Positions 17,661-25,218 of a DNA stretch of 64,000 bases are shown one piece after another (within the stretch, counting starts at the first letter, position 1; the number at the start of each line of letters is the position of its first letter). This stretch comes from DASRAJ01 sp035638255. Its GTDB lineage: Bacteria > Bacteroidota > Bacteroidia > Chitinophagales > UBA10324. The DNA lies in contig DASRAJ010000160.1 in assembly GCA_035638255.1 (NCBI GenBank), forward strand, positions 1 through 64,000, in the 5' to 3' direction. The position numbers and the translations under genes were made by a program. The notes under the pieces were generated by a model. The model saw nothing but the letters and a program-made list of their open reading frames with translations, had not been told where the DNA came from and ran no database searches.

Positions 17661-19508
17661 TTATGGAAGATCCTTAAAGCCTATTTCTCCTTTATCTATC
17701 ATTTCTTGAATTCCCTTAAGATCCCCCTCTGTGAGATTTGGGCTCGCCGAAGAATTACTCTCTTGTTTATCTGAAACCTCATACCAAGCTGCATTTTGTT
17801 CACCTGCACTCCTTTCTAGAGTAGTCACTGGTCCAATAGGGTCAATTGGTTTGATTGGTGGTATGATGGGGTTAATTGGCCGAATTGGGCTAATGGGACT
17901 AATAGGCCTAATAGGTGTGATGGGAAGAATTGGCGATATTGGACGTATAGGGCTAATAGGTTGGATCGGCTCAATAGGTCGAATAGTGATAGGAGTAATT
18001 GGCCTAATAGTGAGGCAATTCAATTTGGCGCTTAGTACAGCTTTGTAAGCATTAACCAGACCATTCCCTGTGGCGGTATCAGGACCAATAGTAGCTGGGT
18101 TTCCTCCCGTTGATGTATTGCACGTTCCTGTAGTGACATCAATCGCAGTATTCATCATGATGGACTTTACCTGTGCTGGAGTTAATTTAGGACAGGCTTG
18201 TTTTATTAAAGCCGCAGTGCCTGCTAATTGTGGTGCCGCGGCAGAGGTACCGCTAAATGCCGCCCATCCATCATTGTTTGGGGTCTCATCACCGTTTGGA
18301 AAGGATCCTCCGGCATTCCCCATATCTATTTCACATCCTGCCTGTAAAGGTAGCATAATATATATGGCGCGTGGCATCATGCCTACTAAACCAGATAAAT
18401 CCGGAACCCTTCTGCCGCTGTAAATATTGCTATTGAATCCACTTGCATAGTTAGATGCTTGCAACATGCCATTCTGGTCCATATAAACTCCACCGGCTGA
18501 AATCACATCTGGATGTTGACCAGGGAAACCCCAATGACCATTACCAGCGGAAAAAATTACTATGATTCCGGTGGCAACGGCTGCAGCAATAGCCGCGGCT
18601 AATGCTGAATCAGCTGCTGAAAGTGGACCATTGCGAAGAGATGAGCCCCAACTACAGGTGATAATGGTAGGATTCAGCGCGACTGCAGCATTAAAGGCGC
18701 CAATGGTATTCACGAAATTCATCTTAACCGGAAGTAACCTGGCACTCGGAGCGATAGCAAATATATTAGCCGATTCACCAGTACCGTGTCCAACATCGTC
18801 TGATGCAGCGTCAACGGCTGCCGGACCAAGTGTTACAGGAGCCACATTATAACCCTGAGCAGCAAAATACGGATGTGCATACCAGCCGGTATCAACCATC
18901 GCAACTGTAATACCTGCTCCTGTTATACCGTTTACATGTGCTGCTGTTGCATTTGCGGCCTCAGCTATATCTCCAGGGATGCGTAAATGCCAATAAGATT
19001 TATGTGGTGCAAAAGCAGAAGGTGCCATAAAGTATCTTGGTTGCTCAATAGCTACCCCTTCTAGTACTTGCTCGAAAGGAGTATCCTTAACAGAAATTAA
19101 TCCCGGCATTTCTGTATCTGGACATTCGAGAAAAGTAGCATGCGTTTTTTGAGGTCCACTTTTTAACGTCTCTCTTTCCTCGGCTGTAATCTTTGTTTTG
19201 AATGCTGTTTCATAAGTAGCTCTATCACCGGCTATGTTAATAGAGGTACGAGAAACCGACAGTACATCGAAGCCAGCTTTCTTAAGCATATCAGCTGCCT
19301 GATAAATCAAAGCATCTTCAGAAAAAAAGTTTCCCACGGTCTCTGAATTAATTTGGTAGCTAGCATCAAAAAGAGAAACTCCACCAATTGAATGAGGGCT
19401 AGCTTGCGCATAGATGATATCAGGCAGCTTCGGCTTAATGTTCGTTAGTATAATTCTATCTTCTGATTTGTTTTTTGATTGAGTTGACTTATTTTTTTTT
19501 GCTGCCAT
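17661..19508 (-). CDS. S8 subtilisin-like protease with prodomain and Pro-Ile repeat tail
   Basis: The catalytic triad is intact. Numbering from an in-frame TTG at 19634, it is D248 (VAMVDTG), H283 (GHGTGES) and S464 (FSGTSAAAP), with oxyanion N365 (SAGNGHWG). Residues 100-195 form a kumamolisin-like prodomain. Residues 543-602 consist of 18 x-Pro-Ile triplets, followed by an acidic helical end (LTEGDLKGIQEMIDKGEIGF). I prefer the ATG at 19508 (MAAKKNKSTQ), because a promoter-like TAATCTTTG covers the TTG at 19634. There is no signal peptide, so it is cytoplasmic or exported by another route. It is the first gene of the operon. Self-processing linked to modification of the tail is an attractive hypothesis. 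Confidence 0.85.
   Translation of the reverse strand: MAAKKNKSTQSKNKSEDRIILTNIKPKLPDIIYAQASPHSIGGVSLFDASYQINSETVGNFFSEDALIYQAADMLKKAGFDVLSVSRTSINIAGDRATYETAFKTKITAEERETLKSGPQKTHATFLECPDTEMPGLISVKDTPFEQVLEGVAIEQPRYFMAPSAFAPHKSYWHLRIPGDIAEAANATAAHVNGITGAGITVAMVDTGWYAHPYFAAQGYNVAPVTLGPAAVDAASDDVGHGTGESANIFAIAPSARLLPVKMNFVNTIGAFNAAVALNPTIITCSWGSSLRNGPLSAADSALAAAIAAAVATGIIVIFSAGNGHWGFPGQHPDVISAGGVYMDQNGMLQASNYASGFNSNIYSGRRVPDLSGLVGMMPRAIYIMLPLQAGCEIDMGNAGGSFPNGDETPNNDGWAAFSGTSAAAPQLAGTAALIKQACPKLTPAQVKSIMMNTAIDVTTGTCNTSTGGNPATIGPDTATGNGLVNAYKAVLSAKLNCLTIRPITPITIRPIEPIQPISPIRPISPILPITPIRPISPISPIRPINPIIPPIKPIDPIGPVTTLERSAGEQNAAWYEVSDKQESNSSASPNLTEGDLKGIQEMIDKGEIGFKDLP
17832..18008 (-). repeat. Coding repeat of x-Pro-Ile triplets
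   Basis: Eighteen x-P-I triplets occur nearly without interruption, with x mostly R, S, T, N, K, D, E or Q. The DNA is correspondingly repetitive, with many CCTATT and CCAATT codon pairs. The regular 3-residue period predicts a polyproline-like rod with isoleucine on one face. Confidence 0.9.
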
Positions 19509-19631
19509 GGCTGTTAATTTTAAGAGTGAGAAATTATTTTTATAATCTTTTAATGTGCGTTTAAGTTGAAGTTTAGTTTTTGAAATTTTTTGTGCCTGGC
19601 TTATACCTATCAATTTCTTTTTAGCATCACG

Positions 19632-19662
19632 CAAAGATTATGAGTTTACTTTCTTATACAAT
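19632..19662 (-). promoter_or_regulatory. Candidate promoter of the protease/radical SAM operon
   Basis: On the minus strand TAATCTTTG (19632-19640) resembles the Bacteroidota -7 element TAnnTTTG, and ATTG (19659-19662) lies 18 bases upstream in place of the -33 TTTG. Transcription would begin about 5-8 bases further on, which removes the TTG at 19634 as a start codon and leaves a leader of roughly 115 bases before the ATG at 19508. Confidence 0.4.
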
Positions 19663-19704
19663 CCCCTTATTCTGGTATTTTGCAAAATAGCCTTTAATGG
19701 GGAT
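19661..19704. promoter_or_regulatory. Symmetric operator-like dyad upstream of the protease operon
   Basis: A perfect 14-base palindrome TATTTTGCAAAATA (19676-19689) is flanked at equal distance by ATCCCC (19661-19666) and GGGGAT (19699-19704). It abuts the candidate -33 element. The spacing of two symmetric pairs suggests binding of a dimeric or tetrameric regulator, but no regulator gene is adjacent. Confidence 0.35.
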
Positions 19705-19963
19705 GAGTATAAAACAAAAGATCAATCAAGTGTGATGACTTGGATTTTGAGTGCGGCAGTTACACGGTTCACGAATACAGTAACCTTTGTAAGATATTTG
19801 TAGTGTGCAGCGGATGGAGAAGTGAAAATAATGAGGGGTGCTTACAGAGATTCTGCATAAGCTTTCATCTTTCTTCTCAAAAAAAATTAAACAACGAAGA
19901 CAACTCATCTTGACATTCACTTATCCAGCAGTAGTAGTTTCAGTTTCCATCAGACCGGTGCCT

Positions 19964-20089
19964 TTAATCACGAAGTATTTTGCAGTACAACAACGTCACA
20001 ATCAACACCGCAGCTCTCTTTGCGTCAATAAATAGATAATTCAGGTCAGCTGTTTCATTCACAGTATGTCCACCGGATCCTGCAATGGT
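19964..20089 (-). pseudogene. C-terminal remnant of an M20/M28-type peptidase
   Basis: Forty-one codons on the minus strand read TIAGSGGHTVNETADLNYLF followed by IDAKRAAVLIVTLL, which resembles the C-terminal end of zinc peptidases of the M20/M28 type (HTVNETADL and AKRAAVL are the telling parts). A stop lies immediately upstream in frame and there is no start, so only the tail of the gene survives. The rest of 19705-20137 holds no convincing gene. Confidence 0.5.
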
Positions 20090-20137
20090 TTAAAGAAAGA
20101 AAGTAAATTTGTTTGCTAAACAGATATTAGCTTTGAA

Positions 20138-20392
20138 ATGCAAAAAAGTTTAAACATGGCAAAATCATTCTTACAGACTTACCCAAAAGAGGTAAAAGAC
20201 AATTTTGATTTCCTGCCTACGTGGCTCCTTAACTACGAGATGCGTGCAAAGCGTCTGCTAAGAGAACTCAAGGAGCATTTAGAATCACTCGGAGGCGAGT
20301 GCCGTTTTAGGCACCTTTTGTATGTGTGGGTGCCTGAGATTGATATTACATATGGTCCGGTGATCGCACCTGGGCTAACTATACTTCGTTAA
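20138..20392 (+). CDS. Small hypothetical protein
   Basis: An 84-codon frame, with a second possible start at codon 7 (MAKSFLQTYPKEVKDNFDFL). The composition is protein-like, with a helical, charged middle (MRAKRLLRELKEHLESLGGE). I recognise no family. It stands alone at the edge of the accessory island and could be a remnant of a longer gene. Confidence 0.4.
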   Translation: MQKSLNMAKSFLQTYPKEVKDNFDFLPTWLLNYEMRAKRLLRELKEHLESLGGECRFRHLLYVWVPEIDITYGPVIAPGLTILR

Positions 20393-20675
20393 GATTTCAG
20401 AAGAGAAATATTTCCAATAAACTATGGTTGTGCGTTTACCCTAACTTGTAAAAGTAGCTTCGCAGTTCTCCAATTTTTCATTTGCTAGCGCTTATGTTTG
20501 ATTGTATGGTAGGGAGCAGAGAATTTTTGTGAAATATCGGTAGTAGTAAGAGTAGAGGAGTAGGAAGAGGAGCGCTGCATTGGAAATTTATGTTTATAGT
20601 AGAATGAAAAAAAAATGTGAACAACTTCTCCTTAAAGTTTGCTTAAAAATTTTCCACACTCCCGAAATTAGCATC

Positions 20676-20978
20676 ATGAATTTGAAAAACGACAGAGAAG
20701 TAGAAATAGCGAATCTGCTGGATGCAGGACAGCCCTATGCCTACATAGAGGCAAAGTTGGATGTTTATCCCTCCTTGGTATCGCGTGTTGCGTACAAGAT
20801 GAAATTGATACGTCTTACTACCTCTATTGTCGTCGGAGGCTGGGGTCCATTGTTAAAGGAAGATGCACATAATTTCGAAAAAATGAAAGAAGAGGCAGAA
20901 CGTGCAAACGAAGAAGTAAAACGATCAATGAAGAAGATCCAAAATTTTAGAGATTCTTATCCGCATTTCAGTAACTGA
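20676..20978 (+). CDS. Small HTH-like hypothetical protein
   Basis: I take the ATG at 20676 (MNLKNDREVEIANLLDAGQP), because upstream codons are low-complexity. Residues 5-45 look like a helix-turn-helix of the kind that scans for a resolvase or transposase-type DNA site (VEIANLLDAGQPYAYIEAKL, then YPSLVSRVAYKMKL). The C-terminal half is a charged helix. A role as a small DNA-binding protein of the island is possible, but nothing in the neighbourhood fixes it. Confidence 0.5.
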   Translation: MNLKNDREVEIANLLDAGQPYAYIEAKLDVYPSLVSRVAYKMKLIRLTTSIVVGGWGPLLKEDAHNFEKMKEEAERANEEVKRSMKKIQNFRDSYPHFSN

Positions 20979-21283
20979 AAAAATCAGACGATAGGGCGAA
21001 AATTAGGCGGCATTAGGCTAAAAAGCTTTTACGTGACACTAAACCCTTCTTTTTTTATGCGATATATTTCTTCCTTTTTAGCCAATGTAAGCCAAGGTTA
21101 AAAAGGGATTCAAAGTTTTCGAAAATTTTCCCGGGTGATACCTGCAATGCGGGACTAATAATTAATCTTCCTTTCCTCCTGTTTTATAGATAATAATTCC
21201 ATAGGGAATTAATTTGCGATAAAAAAATCAAAAGTATTTGACTTTACAATGTAAACATTTTAAAACCTTAAAACTCAAATAAA
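20979..21283. other. Intergenic region with no recognised gene
   Basis: AT-rich non-coding sequence. TATTTGACTTTACAATGTAAAC near 21234 could be promoter-related but does not fit the TTTG-N19-TAnnTTTG rule well. I see nothing else. Confidence 0.3.
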
Positions 21284-22180
21284 ATGAAAACAAAAACGAC
21301 AAATGAATCACGCGATAAATTATTTAATGGAAGAACTGATACTTATTTTAATTGGCTGCTTCTGCAGGAGAAAGAGTTAGATAACTATTGGACAGAGATA
21401 TTTATAAAAAGAGAAAGAAGGTTTCATTCCATTCTTGAATTAAAAATTGGCAGTGAAGAAAAGAAGGAGTTCATTCTTGCTGAAATTAAAGAAGCCCAAA
21501 ATAATCTCAGCGATGAGACGCTCACTACCTTATATTTGGATTTAAATCTTCCGTACAATGATTTGATTGAAACAGTGAACACCTACCGGAAAACTGCTAC
21601 GGAATTCGCTACTGCTATAAAGGATGATGAGATACCGGGTGCAGAACATATTCATGAAACTGCCAAAATTCTGTCACAAGAGAAGGTAAATTTAAACAAC
21701 AATGTGTTTTCCAATCTAATGACTGTTACAAAAGATAGTGGAGTAACAAGCGCTTTTTTTGTTCCGGTATTCGGTAAAAATCATCCAACCAAGGCAGTCT
21801 GTGCCGCTCTGTTTTTTTACCACCATGAAAAGGAGCATCTAAAATTCTTAGCAAAGAATCTGGATAAACTGAACCGACCAGAAAATATAGAAGCTGAAAA
21901 CGAACAAATAAAAAATCAGTTTACAACTGGTCGGCAGGAGTTAGATGTGGATGCATGGAAAGTGGATGAGTCGCAAGATGCAATATTAAATATTGAGCAA
22001 GCAAGTCTGTTTCTAAATTTGGCGAAGCAGACTATTTATGGCTTGACGTCGGGTAATAAAATTCCTTTCATGAAACGTGGAAAGAAGCTATCTTTTAGAA
22101 AGTCCCGTCTCATGGCGTGGATAATGGAAGGAGAGAAGAAATCAATCAGTGAAATGGAGCGAGATTTAAAAGGCAGATAA
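21284..22180 (+). CDS. Excisionase-like HTH domain protein
   Basis: The 298-residue protein has a long helical N-terminal region of no known family and, at residues 234-282, a MerR/excisionase-type helix-turn-helix (ILNIEQASLFLNLAKQTIYG, then FMKRGKKLSFRKSRLMAWI). This domain type binds DNA in excision and mobilisation modules of integrative elements and in regulators. A full-length protein with a large N-terminal extension is usual in Bacteroidota mobile elements. It lies at the left side of the defence island, although no integrase gene is present in the window. Confidence 0.65.
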   Translation: MKTKTTNESRDKLFNGRTDTYFNWLLLQEKELDNYWTEIFIKRERRFHSILELKIGSEEKKEFILAEIKEAQNNLSDETLTTLYLDLNLPYNDLIETVNTYRKTATEFATAIKDDEIPGAEHIHETAKILSQEKVNLNNNVFSNLMTVTKDSGVTSAFFVPVFGKNHPTKAVCAALFFYHHEKEHLKFLAKNLDKLNRPENIEAENEQIKNQFTTGRQELDVDAWKVDESQDAILNIEQASLFLNLAKQTIYGLTSGNKIPFMKRGKKLSFRKSRLMAWIMEGEKKSISEMERDLKGR

Positions 22181-22380
22181 AATGTATATAGGAGCTCATC
22201 TCTTTGCTGGAAACAAGGTCGACAAAATTATCCAAACGGATGCAGGGAAAAATCCCAATGTGTATGTTCTCAACCAGCTTAGGGGAAGATAAGGTGATTG
22301 TCGAGACAATGAAAATTACAGGACTATTGTGCAAGTTGCAACCCATTGCAAGTCTTCGCACGGTTACTTAGGGTCCAAAC

Positions 22381-22845
22381 ATGAATGAAAGTATGAGAAT
22401 ATATCAAACCCCATCTGTTCAAAATAAAAACCAATGGGGAAATGAATCGAACATAGATTTGACTCTCAATAAAGACTTTTTCTGATTTCGCAATGAAAAG
22501 GGAACTATCAATTCTGCGACTATCACTTATCAAAAGCATTACAAGATTGGTCTGGATCAATCTTGTCAATCCGAAGCTACAGCTTGTTTTTCAATTCTGC
22601 AATTTCATGATAGCGTAGAAATGTTTTTAAGATTAGTAGCTGAATCAAAGGGGGTGAATGCGGAAAACTTCAGATTCATGTATTACTGGGAAAAGATTAT
22701 CGCAGCTTTTCTGTACGATAGAACGAAACATTTCGGAGTTCCTGAAACTCGCGCAGCCGCAACCTGTGGCAAGCGCAAACCATTTTATTCATGTTATTTA
22801 TGGACTAACTTTTTTCAGATTTACGTAGCGCTCTTGAGTAGTTAA
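22381..22845 (+). pseudogene. Decayed gene of unknown function with an in-frame stop
   Basis: One frame from an ATG at 22381 gives protein-like sequence on both sides of a TGA at 22482: MNESMRIYQTPSVQNKNQWG before it, and ATITYQKHYKIGLDQSC, ACFSILQFHDSVEMFLRLVA, then FRFMYYWEKIIAAFLYD after it. The second part resembles HEPN-like helical proteins by pattern only. The end runs into the convergent gene at 22805. Between 22181 and 22380 only a 36-codon frame (22182-22292) is present, which I do not trust. Confidence 0.4.
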
Positions 22846-24148
22846 GCAACAATGAAGCAATGGGTTGAAGTCGTTTCCCTAACCAGATAATTTCGGTATT
22901 AGCCTCACTCTTTTCATATACAGAAATGATTGAGTTTTTTGGAACATGGTGAAAGCTAAATTGAAAACCAAGTATCTCAATGATCACTAAATCTCTTTCA
23001 ATGTAAATCTTTGCAAAATCTACTTTTCTCTTAATTAAATCTGCCAACATCTCTGCTAAGTATGTTTTGAAATAGTACATATCTTTAAAAAGTTTTTCCT
23101 CCTTTAGTGTACTATTTTCCTTATTGCGATTCCTTGTCAGCCATGAATTTATTAGGTTAATAGCAGCGAGTGAATGAAAAGTATCAAGCTGATCTTGGGG
23201 TATGATCTTCATGACGCCTAAAGCCTCCATTAGTTCTGATTTCTTTATTTCATATTCAACTTGCTTCGGATGTTCAATCTCATTTTTTAATTCCTCAATT
23301 GTAAATTCTTCTTCGATTCTTAAATGACTTTGCAAAAAACGTATTTGATGTTCAAACTTTTTTCTTAGCTCAGGATTCAATAAGTGCGAAAACTCAAACA
23401 ATGAAATTATCTGGGTGTCTGGATAGGTGCATCGATGATGACGTGTGTAGGTAGGATTACAAAACACAACAATAAGTTTTTCGCATTGATCTGCATTGAA
23501 GAATGCAATTCTGTGGGCTTTCTCTTCATAAAATGAATAACAAATCCAAATGTTCCTTTCAATCGAATAGAGCGGAAAAAAATCAAGTCCATTATTTGGG
23601 AATTGTGGATGTTTCTGCAATCGCCTTACACCTTCTTTAATGAATTTAAATTTTTTGTTGTGATCTCCACCGGGAAAATTTTCTTCTGATAAATGGAGGA
23701 GTAGGGTTTTGAAAAGGAGTTCTGAAATGGGGAGAGACTTGCTAAGATTTATTTTCTCAAAATTTCCCTTAATGAACCTTGCTACAAAGTCCTTTGATGG
23801 GTCTTCCTTTTTTGTGTATACGGTTATGAATTTGTAATCCGTACTGTAGATTATTTGAAAAGTTGTATTCCAAGCTCTTTTGTTCCATTCTTGATATTGA
23901 GATTTTGAAATTGTCGAAACGTCAAAAGTTGTTCGGTATCTACCGCTATCCTGTAATTCAATCCTTCCAATAGTAGCAAAATAATGAACATAGTTAAACT
24001 CGATTTTCTGTTCAAGATTGACTTTGTCAGAAGCGAAATTTATTTGCCGAAAAACATGGTAGGGATATAATTCTCTGCACCACTTTGAATCGTGATCATC
24101 CGAGTGGTTTTTACACCACGTTTCAAAATTCAAGTCGTGCAATCTCAT
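22805..24148 (-). CDS. Hypothetical partner of the DUF4365 nuclease
   Basis: The 447-residue protein has no motif that I recognise. Its start overlaps the stop of the DUF4365 gene by 4 bases, which means translational coupling and a shared job. The N-terminal half is beta-rich (FVARFIKGNFEKINLSK, then IWICYSFYEEKAHRIAFF) and the C-terminal half is helical. It contains C-x-H-like residues around FCNPTYTRHHRCTYPD, which could bind a metal. In a defence island, a large unknown protein coupled to a nuclease may be a sensor or effector; this is inference. Confidence 0.7.
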   Translation of the reverse strand: MRLHDLNFETWCKNHSDDHDSKWCRELYPYHVFRQINFASDKVNLEQKIEFNYVHYFATIGRIELQDSGRYRTTFDVSTISKSQYQEWNKRAWNTTFQIIYSTDYKFITVYTKKEDPSKDFVARFIKGNFEKINLSKSLPISELLFKTLLLHLSEENFPGGDHNKKFKFIKEGVRRLQKHPQFPNNGLDFFPLYSIERNIWICYSFYEEKAHRIAFFNADQCEKLIVVFCNPTYTRHHRCTYPDTQIISLFEFSHLLNPELRKKFEHQIRFLQSHLRIEEEFTIEELKNEIEHPKQVEYEIKKSELMEALGVMKIIPQDQLDTFHSLAAINLINSWLTRNRNKENSTLKEEKLFKDMYYFKTYLAEMLADLIKRKVDFAKIYIERDLVIIEILGFQFSFHHVPKNSIISVYEKSEANTEIIWLGKRLQPIASLLLNYSRALRKSEKS

Positions 24149-25200
24149 TTTGTTTCATAAACATAATCGAAGATTACAGAGTCGCCCCGATTTGCCCACT
24201 TATCAAGTATGCTTTTATTGACTGAAGAAAGGTCACACTTAAACTTACCTACTGTTAAATCATTTTTTTCAGAAAGCCAAAGTGGACTTTTCACTCCCAA
24301 GTATCTTTCACGGATTGTGCAGTAATAATATAACCTAGGGTCTTCAAGATTTTCGAATCTCTTTGTCAGATTAAGTGATGCAGTGTGCTTAGGATAACAA
24401 TCGTACAGAATCCCCAATGCATTCAACCCGGTGCGAGAAAAATCTTCTCCTCTGACAATTAATTTGGAAACATGGTTGGCGTTCAATCGGTCACCTTGTT
24501 CTCTTATGAATTTGTATAGCATCTGAGAAACCTTATTCCCCTCGTGAGTCGCCCAAATCGAAGTACCTAATTCAATTACTCTTTCAATTATAGAATCAAG
24601 ATAGTTTGGATCTGAAATGGTTGCTGATTTACATGTTCCTAAATAATCAAAAAGGAGTCGAGATAATGGTTCATCATAAAGACGTAAGGATAAATTTGCT
24701 AAGTCTCTTAGTGCAATGTAGAGTTGCGTGGTATTTTCCCAAGTGGCAATTGAAACAATTTCTCGTTCTAAACCTGAAACAAAGTCATTGCTTTGGGGTA
24801 TGCGTACCGTTAGCTTTTTTTTCTCACTACTATCATAGATCGAAGAAACATTGTGGGATTCAATCACCCACTTCTGTAACCAAATAAACCAAGTCTTGGA
24901 ATCATCAACAGAGATTACAATCAAAATGACTGGAACTCGACACTCGTAAGCATAGCGAAGAAATGATTTGCCCAATTTCTCGGAGATAAAATCTGTTTCA
25001 GAAGAAATATGTTCATGAGATTTGATTTGCGCCTTAACAAATTTGCCACTTACATTTTCAGGAGTAAATTCCAGTTCAAGATCGATTCCATAATCTTCTG
25101 TCAAGTTCCGGGCAATCCAAAGGTTAGAACGCTTGACTTGTGTTTCAACTATACTATGCCCTAATGTTCCAGTTTTTTGCGATCTCGTTTGTTTCGGCAT
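24145..25200 (-). CDS. DUF4365 nuclease-like protein
   Basis: Residues 15-130 match the DUF4365 pattern: VKRSNLWIARNLTEDYGIDL, then GKFVKAQIKSHEH. The acidic residues at 40 and 42-44 and the QxK at 58-60 are arranged like the D-(E/Q)xK active site of the restriction-endonuclease fold. The rest (about 220 residues) is helical and is probably a target- or partner-binding region. DUF4365 proteins are frequent in anti-phage islands. The gene is the upstream partner of the 447-residue protein and lies 18 bases downstream of the TPR gene. Confidence 0.75.
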   Translation of the reverse strand: MPKQTRSQKTGTLGHSIVETQVKRSNLWIARNLTEDYGIDLELEFTPENVSGKFVKAQIKSHEHISSETDFISEKLGKSFLRYAYECRVPVILIVISVDDSKTWFIWLQKWVIESHNVSSIYDSSEKKKLTVRIPQSNDFVSGLEREIVSIATWENTTQLYIALRDLANLSLRLYDEPLSRLLFDYLGTCKSATISDPNYLDSIIERVIELGTSIWATHEGNKVSQMLYKFIREQGDRLNANHVSKLIVRGEDFSRTGLNALGILYDCYPKHTASLNLTKRFENLEDPRLYYYCTIRERYLGVKSPLWLSEKNDLTVGKFKCDLSSVNKSILDKWANRGDSVIFDYVYETK

Positions 25201-25218
25201 ATTATTCCACGGTAATTA

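Noticed and set aside
17731..18048. Plus-strand frame with many GLIG/GRIG repeats
   Set aside because: It is the complement of the Pro-Ile repeat of the subtilisin, whose frame, motifs and operon position are clear.
19726..19920. Cysteine-rich 64-codon frame on the minus strand, a possible RiPP precursor
   Set aside because: It has no visible ribosome-binding context or leader-like motif and lies in decayed peptidase DNA, upstream of the operon promoter.
22320..22350. Shared CAACCCATTGC between the 22.3 kb region and the end of the 447-residue gene as an att site
   Set aside because: Only 11 bases match and there is no integrase; chance is likely when looking over many words.
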